From positions 2,542,001-2,606,000 of the forward strand of contig OY969700.1 in the NCBI GenBank assembly GCA_963702035.1: a stretch of 64,000 nt of DNA, read 5' to 3'. Of this stretch, positions 49,536 to 56,889 are shown piece after piece. How positions within the stretch are numbered: the first letter of the stretch is position 1; every line of letters begins with the position of its first letter. Source of the stretch: VRUE01 sp963702035. GTDB lineage: Bacteria; Actinomycetota; Thermoleophilia; Solirubrobacterales; 70-9. The notes below the pieces were generated by a model that searched no databases, was not told where the DNA came from, and saw nothing but the letters and a program-made list of their open reading frames with translations. The translations under genes and the position numbers were made by a program.

Positions 49536-52502
49536 TCATCGCTCGTCCTCATCGTCGGCGTCGGCCGGCGCCCGGTCGCGGCGGCAGATCGGCGCGAACT
49601 CGCAGAAGGTGGGGCAGACGTCGTGCCCGCGCAGGCCGTGGCGCGGCCCCGGGTCGCGGCGGATTTCTCCCCGGCGCATGCGGGCGACGATCTCCCCGGC
49701 GCGTCGGCGGGCGTCGGTGAGCATCTCCTCGAAGCCCTCGCGGTCGACCAGGTCGTTGTCGTAGAGGCGGTAGGAGGCGAGCCGCGGTGCGACTTCCTCG
49801 AGGACCGCCCCACGGGGACGCCGCGACGACGTCCCTCGCAGCGGGTGGTAGAGGCCGCCGACCGCATCGGCGCCCCAGTGCTCGGCGACCGCGATCAGGT
49901 AGAGCTGCAGTTGCAGCTTCGCCTGCTCCTCGAACTTCTCGCGCGGGGTGACGACGCGGGAGAGCTTGTAGTCGAGCACGAGCGCGCTGCCGTCGGGCGC
50001 CCGGTCGACCCGGTCGATCGCTCCGTGCAGGCCCCAGCCGTCGATCTTGAGCACCGGGCGCTCGGCCGTCTCGGCCTCGCCGAAGGCCGCCTCCAGCAGC
50101 CATGGCTCATAGCCACCGGTCTCGCGCCCGGCCTCGTCGGCAAGGAAGCGGGCCAGCAGGCCCTCGACCCGGCGCGCGATCGCCCGCTCGGCGGGATGGG
50201 CCCCCAGGCCGCGCTCGGCCGCGACCTCGCCGGCCAGCTCGCGCGCCCGGCCGATCCAGGCGCCGAGCGAGCCGGGGCGGGGGAGGGGGTCGTCGCCTGG
50301 CCGCTCGCGATAGAGCCGATCGAGCACGGCGTGCATCAGGCCGCCCTGGACGAGCGGGTCGGGGGCCGGGTCAAGCGGCTGGGGGTCGAGCTCATGCGAG
50401 ACGAACCAGCGGTAGGAGCAGACGTCGAATCCCTCCAGGGTGGTGCCGCCGTAGGCGGGGACGGCGGCGAGGGCGTTGAGCACCGCCGGGTTGGAGAGGG
50501 GGCCGGGGGCACGGCTCGCCGCCTCCGCCGTCCGGGCTCTGTCCAGCTCGGCTTCCGAGGCGGCCAGATGTCGCGGCAGGAGCACTTGGGTCAGGTCCCG
50601 GGAGACGGTCAGCTCCGCCTCGACCGCGTCGTCCTCCCCGTCCACCGGCGCGGGATCGAGCAGGCCGCGGACCTCGTCGAGGAAGGGCGAGCGCGGCTCG
50701 GCGACGCCGTTCTCGTTGCTGTCGCGCCAGGAGAGGAAGAGTCGTCGGTTGGGCAGCGCCAGGCAGGCGTGGAAGAGGTAGCGCTCCTCGGCATCGGGGT
50801 CGCGGCGGGGCTCGAGGCCGAGCGCGAGGCGCTGCGCTTCGGAGAGGAACGGGTCCTCGCCGCGGTCGCGGCGCGGGAACTCGCCGTCCTGGAGCGAGGC
50901 GACGAAGGCGTGCTCGAAGCGCGAGGCGCGGAGCCGGTAGGGGCTGGCGATCCGCACCCGGCCCTCGACCGGCCCGCTCCAGGCATCGAAGCGGAGCTCG
51001 CGCAGGGTCATCGCCAACCGCGCCGCCGGGGGCGCCAGCCGCGGGATTTCGGCCAGGTCGCCGAGCGCGGTGGAGATCGCGGCGGCAGCGCGCAACTCGA
51101 GGCCATCGCCGCGCCCGGGCGCCGGGCCGTCCGCGTCGCCGCGCAGCGGGCGTGAGGCCATCGTCGCCGCGAGCCGGGCCAGGGCGGCGACCAGCGTGCC
51201 GGGCCCCTCCTGCGTCGCCTGCCGGATCCGCTCGACGTCACCCGGGAGGCGCTCGTGCCGCTCCTCCCACAGCGCCAGCGCCGCAGGCGCTCCCACGAGG
51301 CGACCGCGGCGCACGGCGCGCTCGAACCAGTCGACCTGCGCGTCGGGCAGCCCGCTGGGGCCGCGCATGAAGCGCAGCAGGTCGGCGGCGCGGGCGTCGC
51401 CGAACTCCGCTTCCAGCAGCGCGATCAGCGTGCCCCCGACGGAGGTTCCGGCGACCGGGATCTCGGCCTCGAGCGCGACTCCGATGCCATGGGACTCGAG
51501 CACCGTGGCAAGCAGCGGCCCGCGCCGCACCGGGTCGCGCACGGCGATCGCGATCGCCGCCGGATCGGCGCCGTCGGCGATCAGCTTCGCCACCTCGCCG
51601 CCGATCGCCTCCGCCTCGCCGCGCTCCCCTGCCGAGCGCAGCAGCACCAGCGCCGCGCTGGGCGGCCGTCGCGCCGGCTCGACCCGGCCGAACTCGCGCT
51701 GCAGGTGGACGAGCAGGGGGTCGATGCCGAAAGGTTTGGGCTCCGCCGGGCCGTCGAGGACCTCGGTCTCCGTCGCCATCGCGCGCAATCCCTCCAGCAG
51801 CGTGGCCCGGGCGGCCAGCGCGGCGTTGTCCTCCTCATAGGGGAGGGCGACGGTCACCTCGGCGCTTGCGCTCAGCACCGCGATCAGGCGGCTCTGGTTC
51901 GGGGTCAGGTCGCCCGGCTCGTAGAAGAAGACCGGTCGCCCCCGCCAATCTTCCGGCGCCGCCCGCAGCGCCGCGATTGCGCCGAAGGCAATGCCGTGCA
52001 CGTCGAGCAGGCCGAGCCCGTCTCGCACCTCGGCATAAGCGGCGAACAGCCGGGTCAGGTCGCCGAGGTAGGCCGAGGACTCGAGCGTCTGCGCCCCCGA
52101 TCCCAGCGAGGCCGGTTCGAGGCCGGCGCTCTGCAGCTCGTCGAGCAGGCGCTCGAACGGCACCGCGAAGCCGGGCCGCGCGGCGAAGCGTCGCAGCGGT
52201 CCCAGCTCTTCTCTCGCCGCTCCGATCCCGGCCGAAACGGCGGCCAGGCGCTGGGCCGGGGTCAGCTCCCCGTCCGAAGGCGTGCCGGCGCCGCGCGCGA
52301 CCTCGCGGAAGAGTTCGCCGAAAGTCATCACCGAGCCGCCGAGGGCCGCTCCGGACTTCAGCAGGTTGCGCTCGAAGCGGAAGACATCGTCCAGCGTCGG
52401 CAGGACGAGGACCGGGTCGCGGTCGAGCGCCGCGCGGAAGAGGTCTTGGACCCGGTCGGCGCGACCGGAGTTGGGGGGTCCTTGGATCAGTTTCAGCGGC
52501 AT
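49536..52502 (-). CDS. AddB-type helicase/nuclease subunit with Fe-S cluster motif
   Basis: The 988-residue protein begins PLKLIQGPPNSGRADRVQDLF, a degenerate P-loop (no lysine), so its motor is probably inactive as in AddB. The C-terminal region has a RecB-like nuclease motif (LHGAIDRVDRAPDGSALVLDYKLSRV). An AddB-type iron-sulphur staple uses one cysteine near residue 692 (FDVCSYRWF) and three near 960 (VCPTFCEFAPICRRD, C-x3-C-x5-C). Together with the downstream addA-like gene it forms a recombinational repair nuclease. ATG 52502 (MPLKLIQG) was chosen; the frame extends further upstream but without conserved sequence. Confidence 0.88.
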   Translation of the reverse strand: MPLKLIQGPPNSGRADRVQDLFRAALDRDPVLVLPTLDDVFRFERNLLKSGAALGGSVMTFGELFREVARGAGTPSDGELTPAQRLAAVSAGIGAAREELGPLRRFAARPGFAVPFERLLDELQSAGLEPASLGSGAQTLESSAYLGDLTRLFAAYAEVRDGLGLLDVHGIAFGAIAALRAAPEDWRGRPVFFYEPGDLTPNQSRLIAVLSASAEVTVALPYEEDNAALAARATLLEGLRAMATETEVLDGPAEPKPFGIDPLLVHLQREFGRVEPARRPPSAALVLLRSAGERGEAEAIGGEVAKLIADGADPAAIAIAVRDPVRRGPLLATVLESHGIGVALEAEIPVAGTSVGGTLIALLEAEFGDARAADLLRFMRGPSGLPDAQVDWFERAVRRGRLVGAPAALALWEERHERLPGDVERIRQATQEGPGTLVAALARLAATMASRPLRGDADGPAPGRGDGLELRAAAAISTALGDLAEIPRLAPPAARLAMTLRELRFDAWSGPVEGRVRIASPYRLRASRFEHAFVASLQDGEFPRRDRGEDPFLSEAQRLALGLEPRRDPDAEERYLFHACLALPNRRLFLSWRDSNENGVAEPRSPFLDEVRGLLDPAPVDGEDDAVEAELTVSRDLTQVLLPRHLAASEAELDRARTAEAASRAPGPLSNPAVLNALAAVPAYGGTTLEGFDVCSYRWFVSHELDPQPLDPAPDPLVQGGLMHAVLDRLYRERPGDDPLPRPGSLGAWIGRARELAGEVAAERGLGAHPAERAIARRVEGLLARFLADEAGRETGGYEPWLLEAAFGEAETAERPVLKIDGWGLHGAIDRVDRAPDGSALVLDYKLSRVVTPREKFEEQAKLQLQLYLIAVAEHWGADAVGGLYHPLRGTSSRRPRGAVLEEVAPRLASYRLYDNDLVDREGFEEMLTDARRRAGEIVARMRRGEIRRDPGPRHGLRGHDVCPTFCEFAPICRRDRAPADADDEDER

Positions 52503-52634
52503 GAGCGGGCAAGCCAGCATAGGTCCGCCTCCGGCGTGCCCGGTGACGCCGCGGGCCGCGTCAGGAAGCCGCAATTGGCGCATTTCCCGCCCCCGCTTTG
52601 CCGTCTTCCGGCCCCTCTAGATTGAGCGCACCGA

Positions 52635-53090
52635 ATGTCCCTCTGTTTCGTAGACCCAGCCGACGCGATCCGTGCGATCTCCGACTCGATCGGCCGCGAA
52701 GCGCGTCGCCAGCTGCTCGGCGAGGCCGTCCGCTCCTGGGTCGACGAGATTCCCGACGACGAGCTCGAGGTCCACTACGCGAAAGCGCTCTCCGAGCTCG
52801 ACGAGCACGACCTCTCGATGCTCGCCGCCTGGCACGGCTCGCTGGAGCTGGGCCAGCCGGTCCCCAACCGCGACTTCCTCATGGGCGCCTTCGGCTCGCT
52901 CGGCGACAACCGCCGCGAGGCGCTGAAGCTCGCCGCCGGCTTCCGCGGCGAGGAGGCCGTCGATGCCGGCGTCACCGAAGACGACGCCCTGGAGCTCGTC
53001 CTCGGCCTGCTTTCCCAGCCGCGCCTGATGGAGCTCGCGGTCGAGGCCGTGGAGCTATACATCTGGGACCGCGCCGGCTCGGACAACTAG
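52635..53090 (+). CDS. hypothetical helical protein
   Basis: The 151-residue protein MSLCFVDPADAIRAISDSIG is acidic and predicted largely helical, without signal peptide, membrane segment or recognised motif. It contains a repeated 'LGEAVRSWVDEIPDDELEVHYAKALSELDEHDLSMLAAWHGSLELG' style helix-turn pattern. It is divergent from the addB-like gene (132-bp gap). Its final codons (GAC AAC TAG) form part of the inverted terminal repeat that also encodes the last residues of the convergent HAD gene. Confidence 0.75.
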   Translation: MSLCFVDPADAIRAISDSIGREARRQLLGEAVRSWVDEIPDDELEVHYAKALSELDEHDLSMLAAWHGSLELGQPVPNRDFLMGAFGSLGDNRREALKLAAGFRGEEAVDAGVTEDDALELVLGLLSQPRLMELAVEAVELYIWDRAGSDN

Positions 53091-53202
53091 CCAGGACGCG
53101 CATCTCGGGGTCTTCAGTCGTCTTCCTCGGGTCACGCACGTAAGTGCGCTCCCCTCGCCATCCTCCCTGCATCCCCCGACCTGCACGCCCTGGCTAGTTG
53201 TC
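53082..53202. repeat. palindromic repeat, family 2 copy I
   Basis: Perfect 14-bp terminal arms GACAACTAGCCAGG (53082-53095) and its complement (53189-53202) encode the identical last residues Asp-Asn-stop of both convergent genes. The internal hairpin CGCAC-GTAA-GTGCG lies at 53135-53148. The segment 53098-53112 is identical to copy H read on the minus strand (6628-6614). Confidence 0.9.
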
Positions 53203-53838
53203 GAGCGCTGAGCGGACCTCGGCGATTGCCTGCTCGTTGTCCTGGAAGTGGACGGCGGTCATGCCGGCTTTTTCCGCTCCTTCGCAGTTGACCAGGACGT
53301 CGTTGACGAAGAGGCAGGACTCGGCGGGTAGGCCGATCCGGTCCAAGGTGATCGCGTAGATCTTCGCTTCGGGCTTGCGGCAGCCGACGAAGCCGGAGTT
53401 GACGACGGTCTCGAAGATCTCGTCGACGGGGAGCATCGGGCGCCACAGTGGCTCCCACTCGCGGACGTTGTTGGTCAGCATCGCCATCCGGTAGCCCGCC
53501 GCCTTCAGCTCCTGCATCAGCTCGATCATCGGCGGGTTCGAGTTGAGCGCCTCGAAGTAGATCTCTTTGAAGCGGTGCATCTCCGGCCGGTGGCCGAGCA
53601 GCGGCTCGAGGCTGTCGGTGAGCGTCTCCAGGAAGGCGACCTCGGTGATCTCACCGCGCTCCATTTCGAAGAGCGGGTTGTCGCCGTTGGCCTCCGTCGC
53701 GGCCTGCATCCCCTTGCCGAGAACTTCGGTGGTGATCCCGGTCTTGTCCTGGAACGACATGAAGGACTGGATCAGCGGCGTGGTCAGAACGCCGCCGAAG
53801 TCGGAGATCACCGCCTTGATTGGGCCAGGCTCAGTCAT
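53194..53838 (-). CDS. HAD-superfamily hydrolase (subfamily IA)
   Basis: The 214-residue protein opens with the nucleophile motif KAVISDFGGVLTTPL and contains MAMLTNNVREWEPLW (motif II Thr/Ser region), SGFVGCRKPEAKIYAITLDRIG (motif III Lys) and SCLFVNDVLVNCEGAEKAGMTAVHF (motif IV, here ND rather than DD). The 'DFGGVL' form is typical of epoxide-hydrolase-N-terminal-like or X-form HAD phosphatases. The substrate is unknown. ATG 53838 overlaps the upstream gene's stop region by 8 bp; GTG 53844 is an alternative start. Confidence 0.88.
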   Translation of the reverse strand: MTEPGPIKAVISDFGGVLTTPLIQSFMSFQDKTGITTEVLGKGMQAATEANGDNPLFEMERGEITEVAFLETLTDSLEPLLGHRPEMHRFKEIYFEALNSNPPMIELMQELKAAGYRMAMLTNNVREWEPLWRPMLPVDEIFETVVNSGFVGCRKPEAKIYAITLDRIGLPAESCLFVNDVLVNCEGAEKAGMTAVHFQDNEQAIAEVRSALDN

Positions 53839-54226
53839 CGGCACGGACCAGCTCGTAGTGGCCGAGCCCCTCGCGCCCCTCGACCGACCAACGGAAGAAA
53901 GCGATCTCCGACGTCAGCCCGGGCCGGCGCACCTTGGCGGCGCTGATCAGGGTGCCTGCGCCGCGAATCGGCTGGCCCGCTTCGCCGTCGGTCCAGAGCT
54001 CGAGCGTCGCCCGCCGTTGCACGCCGTCGGGCCCGTACTCGGTCGAGAGCAGCGCCTCGGAGACCTCGACCGGGGCGCCGTCGGCACCGCAGAGGACGGC
54101 CGCCACCTGCTCGTCGCCGTGCTCGCCGGCTCGCGGCGGCCGCACCGCGCTCAGCGCCAGCAACCCGCCGTCGGAGAAGACGATGCCGATCGACCGCCGC
54201 TGCACCTGTCCAGCGTTTTCGCCCAT
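53831..54226 (-). CDS. hypothetical protein
   Basis: The 131-residue protein starts at ATG 54226 (MGENAGQVQRRSIGIVFSDGG) and looks beta-rich (LLALSAVRPPRAGEHGDEQVAAVLCGADGAPVEVSEALLSTEYGPDGVQRRATLELW). It has no signal peptide or recognised domain. It overlaps the HAD gene start by 8 bp, so they form a two-gene operon. It is divergent from the GNAT gene 29 bp away. Confidence 0.72.
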   Translation of the reverse strand: MGENAGQVQRRSIGIVFSDGGLLALSAVRPPRAGEHGDEQVAAVLCGADGAPVEVSEALLSTEYGPDGVQRRATLELWTDGEAGQPIRGAGTLISAAKVRRPGLTSEIAFFRWSVEGREGLGHYELVRADD

Positions 54227-54255
54227 GTCGCCGCAGACTATTCTCCTCAGCGGAA

Positions 54256-54828
54256 TTGAAGCCACCGAGAATCCGCAGCGCAGATCCCGATCGCGACGCC
54301 GCCGTCTGCGTCGCGATCTACGCCCCCTACGTCGAGGCCGGTGCCACCTCGTTCGAGGAAGAGCCACCCAGCCCCGCCGAGTTCGCCGAACGGATCGCCA
54401 CCACGTTGGAGACCTACCCGTGGATCGTCGCCGAGCGCGGGGGAGAGGTTGTCGGGTACGCGTACGCCTGCCCGCATCGCTCCCGCCCCTCCTACCGCTG
54501 GGCGGTTGAGGTCTCGGTGTACGTCGCCGAGACGCAGCGCCGCAACGGCTGCGGGCGGGCGCTCTACGGCGAGCTGGCGGAGCGCCTGCGGGCGCAGGGC
54601 TTCCACGTCGCCTGCGCGGGGATCACTCTCCCTAACGAGGCCAGCGTCGCCCTCCACGAGAGCGTGGGGTTCGTCCCGGTCGGGGTCTACCGGCGGATCG
54701 GCTGGAAGGACGGCGCCTGGCGCGACGTCGGCTGGTGGCAGATGGAGCTGACTCCGCCCGGCGAGGGACGGCCACCGGAGCCGCAGTCGCCCCGGGGCCG
54801 ACCCCGGCTACCATTGGCCGATGCCTGA
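54256..54828 (+). CDS. GNAT-family N-acetyltransferase (phosphinothricin-acetyltransferase-like)
   Basis: The 190-residue protein reads IRSADPDRDAAVCVAIYAPYVEAGATSFEEEPPSPAEFAERI, WIVAERGGEVVGYAYACPHRSRPSYRWAVEVSVYVAETQRRNGCGRALYGELAERLRAQGF and NEASVALHESVGFVPVGVYRRIGWKDGAWRDVGWWQMEL. This is the layout of Pat/Bar and YncA-type acetyltransferases, which acetylate phosphinothricin or methionine sulfone analogues using acetyl-CoA. The acetyl-CoA loop is RRNGCGRAL. The start is TTG 54256. The last 30 residues are a Pro/Arg-rich tail. It overlaps the next gene by 8 bp. Confidence 0.88.
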   Translation: MKPPRIRSADPDRDAAVCVAIYAPYVEAGATSFEEEPPSPAEFAERIATTLETYPWIVAERGGEVVGYAYACPHRSRPSYRWAVEVSVYVAETQRRNGCGRALYGELAERLRAQGFHVACAGITLPNEASVALHESVGFVPVGVYRRIGWKDGAWRDVGWWQMELTPPGEGRPPEPQSPRGRPRLPLADA

Positions 54829-55138
54829 GAACCAGACCGAACTGCTGACCGAAGACGATGTGATCGAGGCGCTCGAGGAGGTGATCGATCCCGAGCTGGG
54901 GCTCGACTTCGTCTCGCTCGGCCTCGTCTACGACGTGGAGATCGAGAAAGAGGACGTCTACGTGACCTTCACGCTGACGACCCCGGCCTGCCCGATCGGC
55001 CCCCAGGTCTCCGAGCAGATGAAGGAGTTCGTAGGCGACCTCCCCGGAGTAAGCGCCGTCCACCCCAAGATGATCTTCGACCCCCCCTGGTCACCAGAGA
55101 TGATGACCGACGACGCCAAGTTCGCACTTGGGTTCTAG
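54821..55138 (+). CDS. SufT/MIP18-type (DUF59) iron-sulphur assembly protein
   Basis: The 105-residue protein has the DUF59 core DVIEALEEVIDPELGLDFVSLGLVYDVEIEKEDVYVTFTLTTPACPIGPQVSEQMKEFV, including the conserved cysteine in TPACP. DUF59 proteins of the SufT type support maturation of Fe-S proteins. The window also contains sufB and sufD at its right end, about 7.5 kb away on the other strand. It overlaps the GNAT gene by 8 bp. Confidence 0.9.
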   Translation: MPENQTELLTEDDVIEALEEVIDPELGLDFVSLGLVYDVEIEKEDVYVTFTLTTPACPIGPQVSEQMKEFVGDLPGVSAVHPKMIFDPPWSPEMMTDDAKFALGF

Positions 55139-55161
55139 GCTCCCGCGGTGGCCAGAATTGT

Positions 55162-56217
55162 TCAGAAGTCAGTTCTCAGCCGCCGCCAGTGGGCTCCCTG
55201 GCCGGTTCCTTGGAGCTCGATGATGTCGTCGTCGCGTAACTGTCGCAAGATCTGGCCGATATAGACGTCGCTCACATTTGGAACCACGTTCCGAATGTCG
55301 GAGATACTGAAGGTGTCGCTGATGTTGGTTCGAACGAAGTGCCGTACGGCCTCAGCTTTGCTTCCCTTGGTCGCAACAGTCTCCAGGCGGGTCTCGAAAT
55401 CGCGGTAGGAGACGATCAGGACGCCAAAGAAATACTCGAGCCATGGGTTGAGGTCATGGGTGCCCTGGTGCCAGCCGATCGTGGAGCGAGCCAGTGCCTC
55501 GTAGTAGCCCTGACGAGAGTCGTTGATCACCTTCTCCCAGCTGACATAGCGACCGACTTCATATCCCGCGTGATAGAGGAGGAGAGAGGTCGAGAGGCGA
55601 GACATCCGGCCGTTCCCGTCCTGGAACGGGTGGATCATGAGGAAGTCAAAGACCCACGCGGCCAGCAGCGTCAGGCGGTGATACTGCCCCTCGTTCCATG
55701 CCCGGTCAAAACCCTCGAAGAGCTCGGTCATTGCCTGCGGGGTGTCCGTTGCCTTCACCGGCTTGAATCGAATTGATTCAGTCCCGTCTGGGCGGGTTTC
55801 GGTGACCTCGTTCTCTCCGCGCTTGTAATGGCCGGCCGGTTTGCTCGTGAACGAGTAGAGCCAGCCATGGAACTGGAGTACGACGTTCTCGGCGAACGGA
55901 ATACCGGGGGCGTTTGTGTGGATCTCGTCGAGGACACGGCGATAGCCGGCGATTTCAGCCTCAGATCTGCTTTTTGGCGCCGTCTTGTCCAGCGCCAGTT
56001 CTCGGCCCCGCCTTGCCGAGACCTTGATGTCCTCGATCGCGTTTGATGCCTCGACGCTTTGTATGACGGCGACCTCGCGCAAAGTGTCGAGGACCATCGG
56101 GTTTTGCTTCTTGAAGGCGTCTTGGCGCCCGCGGCCAGCCTCGATCCCTGCGAGAGCGTTGACTACGTTGGCCGGTAGAAGGCCTAGGTGCTTGTCAAGG
56201 CTGCGGAAGGTATGCAT
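55162..56217 (-). CDS. Fic-family protein with C-terminal winged helix
   Basis: The 351-residue protein has the complete Fic catalytic motif HPFQDGNGRMSR (His196) for AMP transfer, and a likely N-terminal auto-inhibitory helix with SNAIED (Ser58, Glu62) fitting the (S/T)xxxE(G/N)-type class II motif. Its C-terminal region (about residues 290-345; VRTNISDTFSISDIRNVVPNVSDVYIGQILRQLRDDDIIELQG) is a winged helix that may bind DNA. The gene is visibly richer in A/T than its neighbours and is preceded by an A/T-rich stretch with four AACCCTA boxes, so autoregulation and horizontal origin are likely. The partner or target is unknown. Confidence 0.9.
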   Translation of the reverse strand: MHTFRSLDKHLGLLPANVVNALAGIEAGRGRQDAFKKQNPMVLDTLREVAVIQSVEASNAIEDIKVSARRGRELALDKTAPKSRSEAEIAGYRRVLDEIHTNAPGIPFAENVVLQFHGWLYSFTSKPAGHYKRGENEVTETRPDGTESIRFKPVKATDTPQAMTELFEGFDRAWNEGQYHRLTLLAAWVFDFLMIHPFQDGNGRMSRLSTSLLLYHAGYEVGRYVSWEKVINDSRQGYYEALARSTIGWHQGTHDLNPWLEYFFGVLIVSYRDFETRLETVATKGSKAEAVRHFVRTNISDTFSISDIRNVVPNVSDVYIGQILRQLRDDDIIELQGTGQGAHWRRLRTDF

Positions 56218-56225
56218 GGTCCTTG

Positions 56226-56360
56226 AACCCTATGTTCTCTTTCAGAACCCTAGGATACGGACCTCTAAGTATAGCCTTCAAGGCGTAGGAGCCCTAGATT
56301 TGACCTTAAATGCTAGGTTTTGAGCGGCTTATATAGGGTTCACATCTCGAATATAGGGTT
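56226..56360. promoter_or_regulatory. A/T-rich Fic promoter region with four AACCCTA boxes
   Basis: AACCCTAT (56226-56233) and AACCCTAG (56246-56253) are matched on the other strand by two ATAGGGTT boxes (56333-56340 and 56353-56360). The spacing within each pair is 20 bp between starts, about two helical turns, and the pairs face each other across about 80 bp. This looks like an operator array, perhaps for the winged helix of the Fic protein. Confidence 0.55.
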
Positions 56361-56404
56361 GCCAGTTCGCCTTCTTCGCCGTTCGTGATCAGCGCTTGTC
56401 GAAA

Positions 56405-56887
56405 CTAGCCCGGCAGCCGCGGATCGTCCTCATCGACCTCTTCGGCGGTCCCGTCGAAGTCGTAGGGGCGGCCGGCGGAGTCGTGCGGTGCAGTCGGGCC
56501 GCCGCGGCTGCCGCCGACGCCGACGACGACGAAGCGCCGAGCCGCGTAGCCGCGCATCAGGCGGCGGGCGATGGCGCGGGTCGGCGGTAGCAGCAGCAGC
56601 ACGCCGAAAATGTCGGTGACGAAGCCCGGGGTGAGCAGCAGCGTGGCGCCGATCGCGATCATCAGCCCGTCGGCGACCTCGCGGCCGGGGAAGCGCCGCT
56701 CGGCGAGTGCCTGGTTGAAGCGCCGCCAGGCGCCGCGGCCCTGGTGGCGCAGCAGCAGCGAGCCGAGCAGCGCATCCGCCAGCAGCAGGCCCAGAGTCGG
56801 CCAGACGCCGATCAACCCGCCGACCTGAATGATCACGTAGAGCTCGACGATCGGGACGACGATGAAGAGGACTACGAGCAGGCCCAC
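56405..56887 (-). CDS. FxsA-family membrane protein
   Basis: The 160-residue protein starts at GTG 56887 and has four hydrophobic helices (LLVVLFIVVPIVELYVIIQVGGLIGVWPTLGLLLADALLGSLLLRHQG and GLMIAIGATLLLTPGFVTDIFGVLLLLPPTRAIARRL), the standard FxsA layout with 'LLTPGFVTDxxGxLLLLPPxR'. In E. coli FxsA suppresses F-exclusion of phage T7; the general role is unknown. It follows the WS/DGAT gene by 2 bp on the same strand, so they are co-transcribed. Confidence 0.88.
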   Translation of the reverse strand: MGLLVVLFIVVPIVELYVIIQVGGLIGVWPTLGLLLADALLGSLLLRHQGRGAWRRFNQALAERRFPGREVADGLMIAIGATLLLTPGFVTDIFGVLLLLPPTRAIARRLMRGYAARRFVVVGVGGSRGGPTAPHDSAGRPYDFDGTAEEVDEDDPRLPG

Positions 56888-56889
56888 GG

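Noticed and set aside
6524..53202. Family 2 repeats considered as a CRISPR array or tRNA-like genes
   Set aside because: Copies are kilobases apart, not regularly spaced, and do not fold as cloverleafs.
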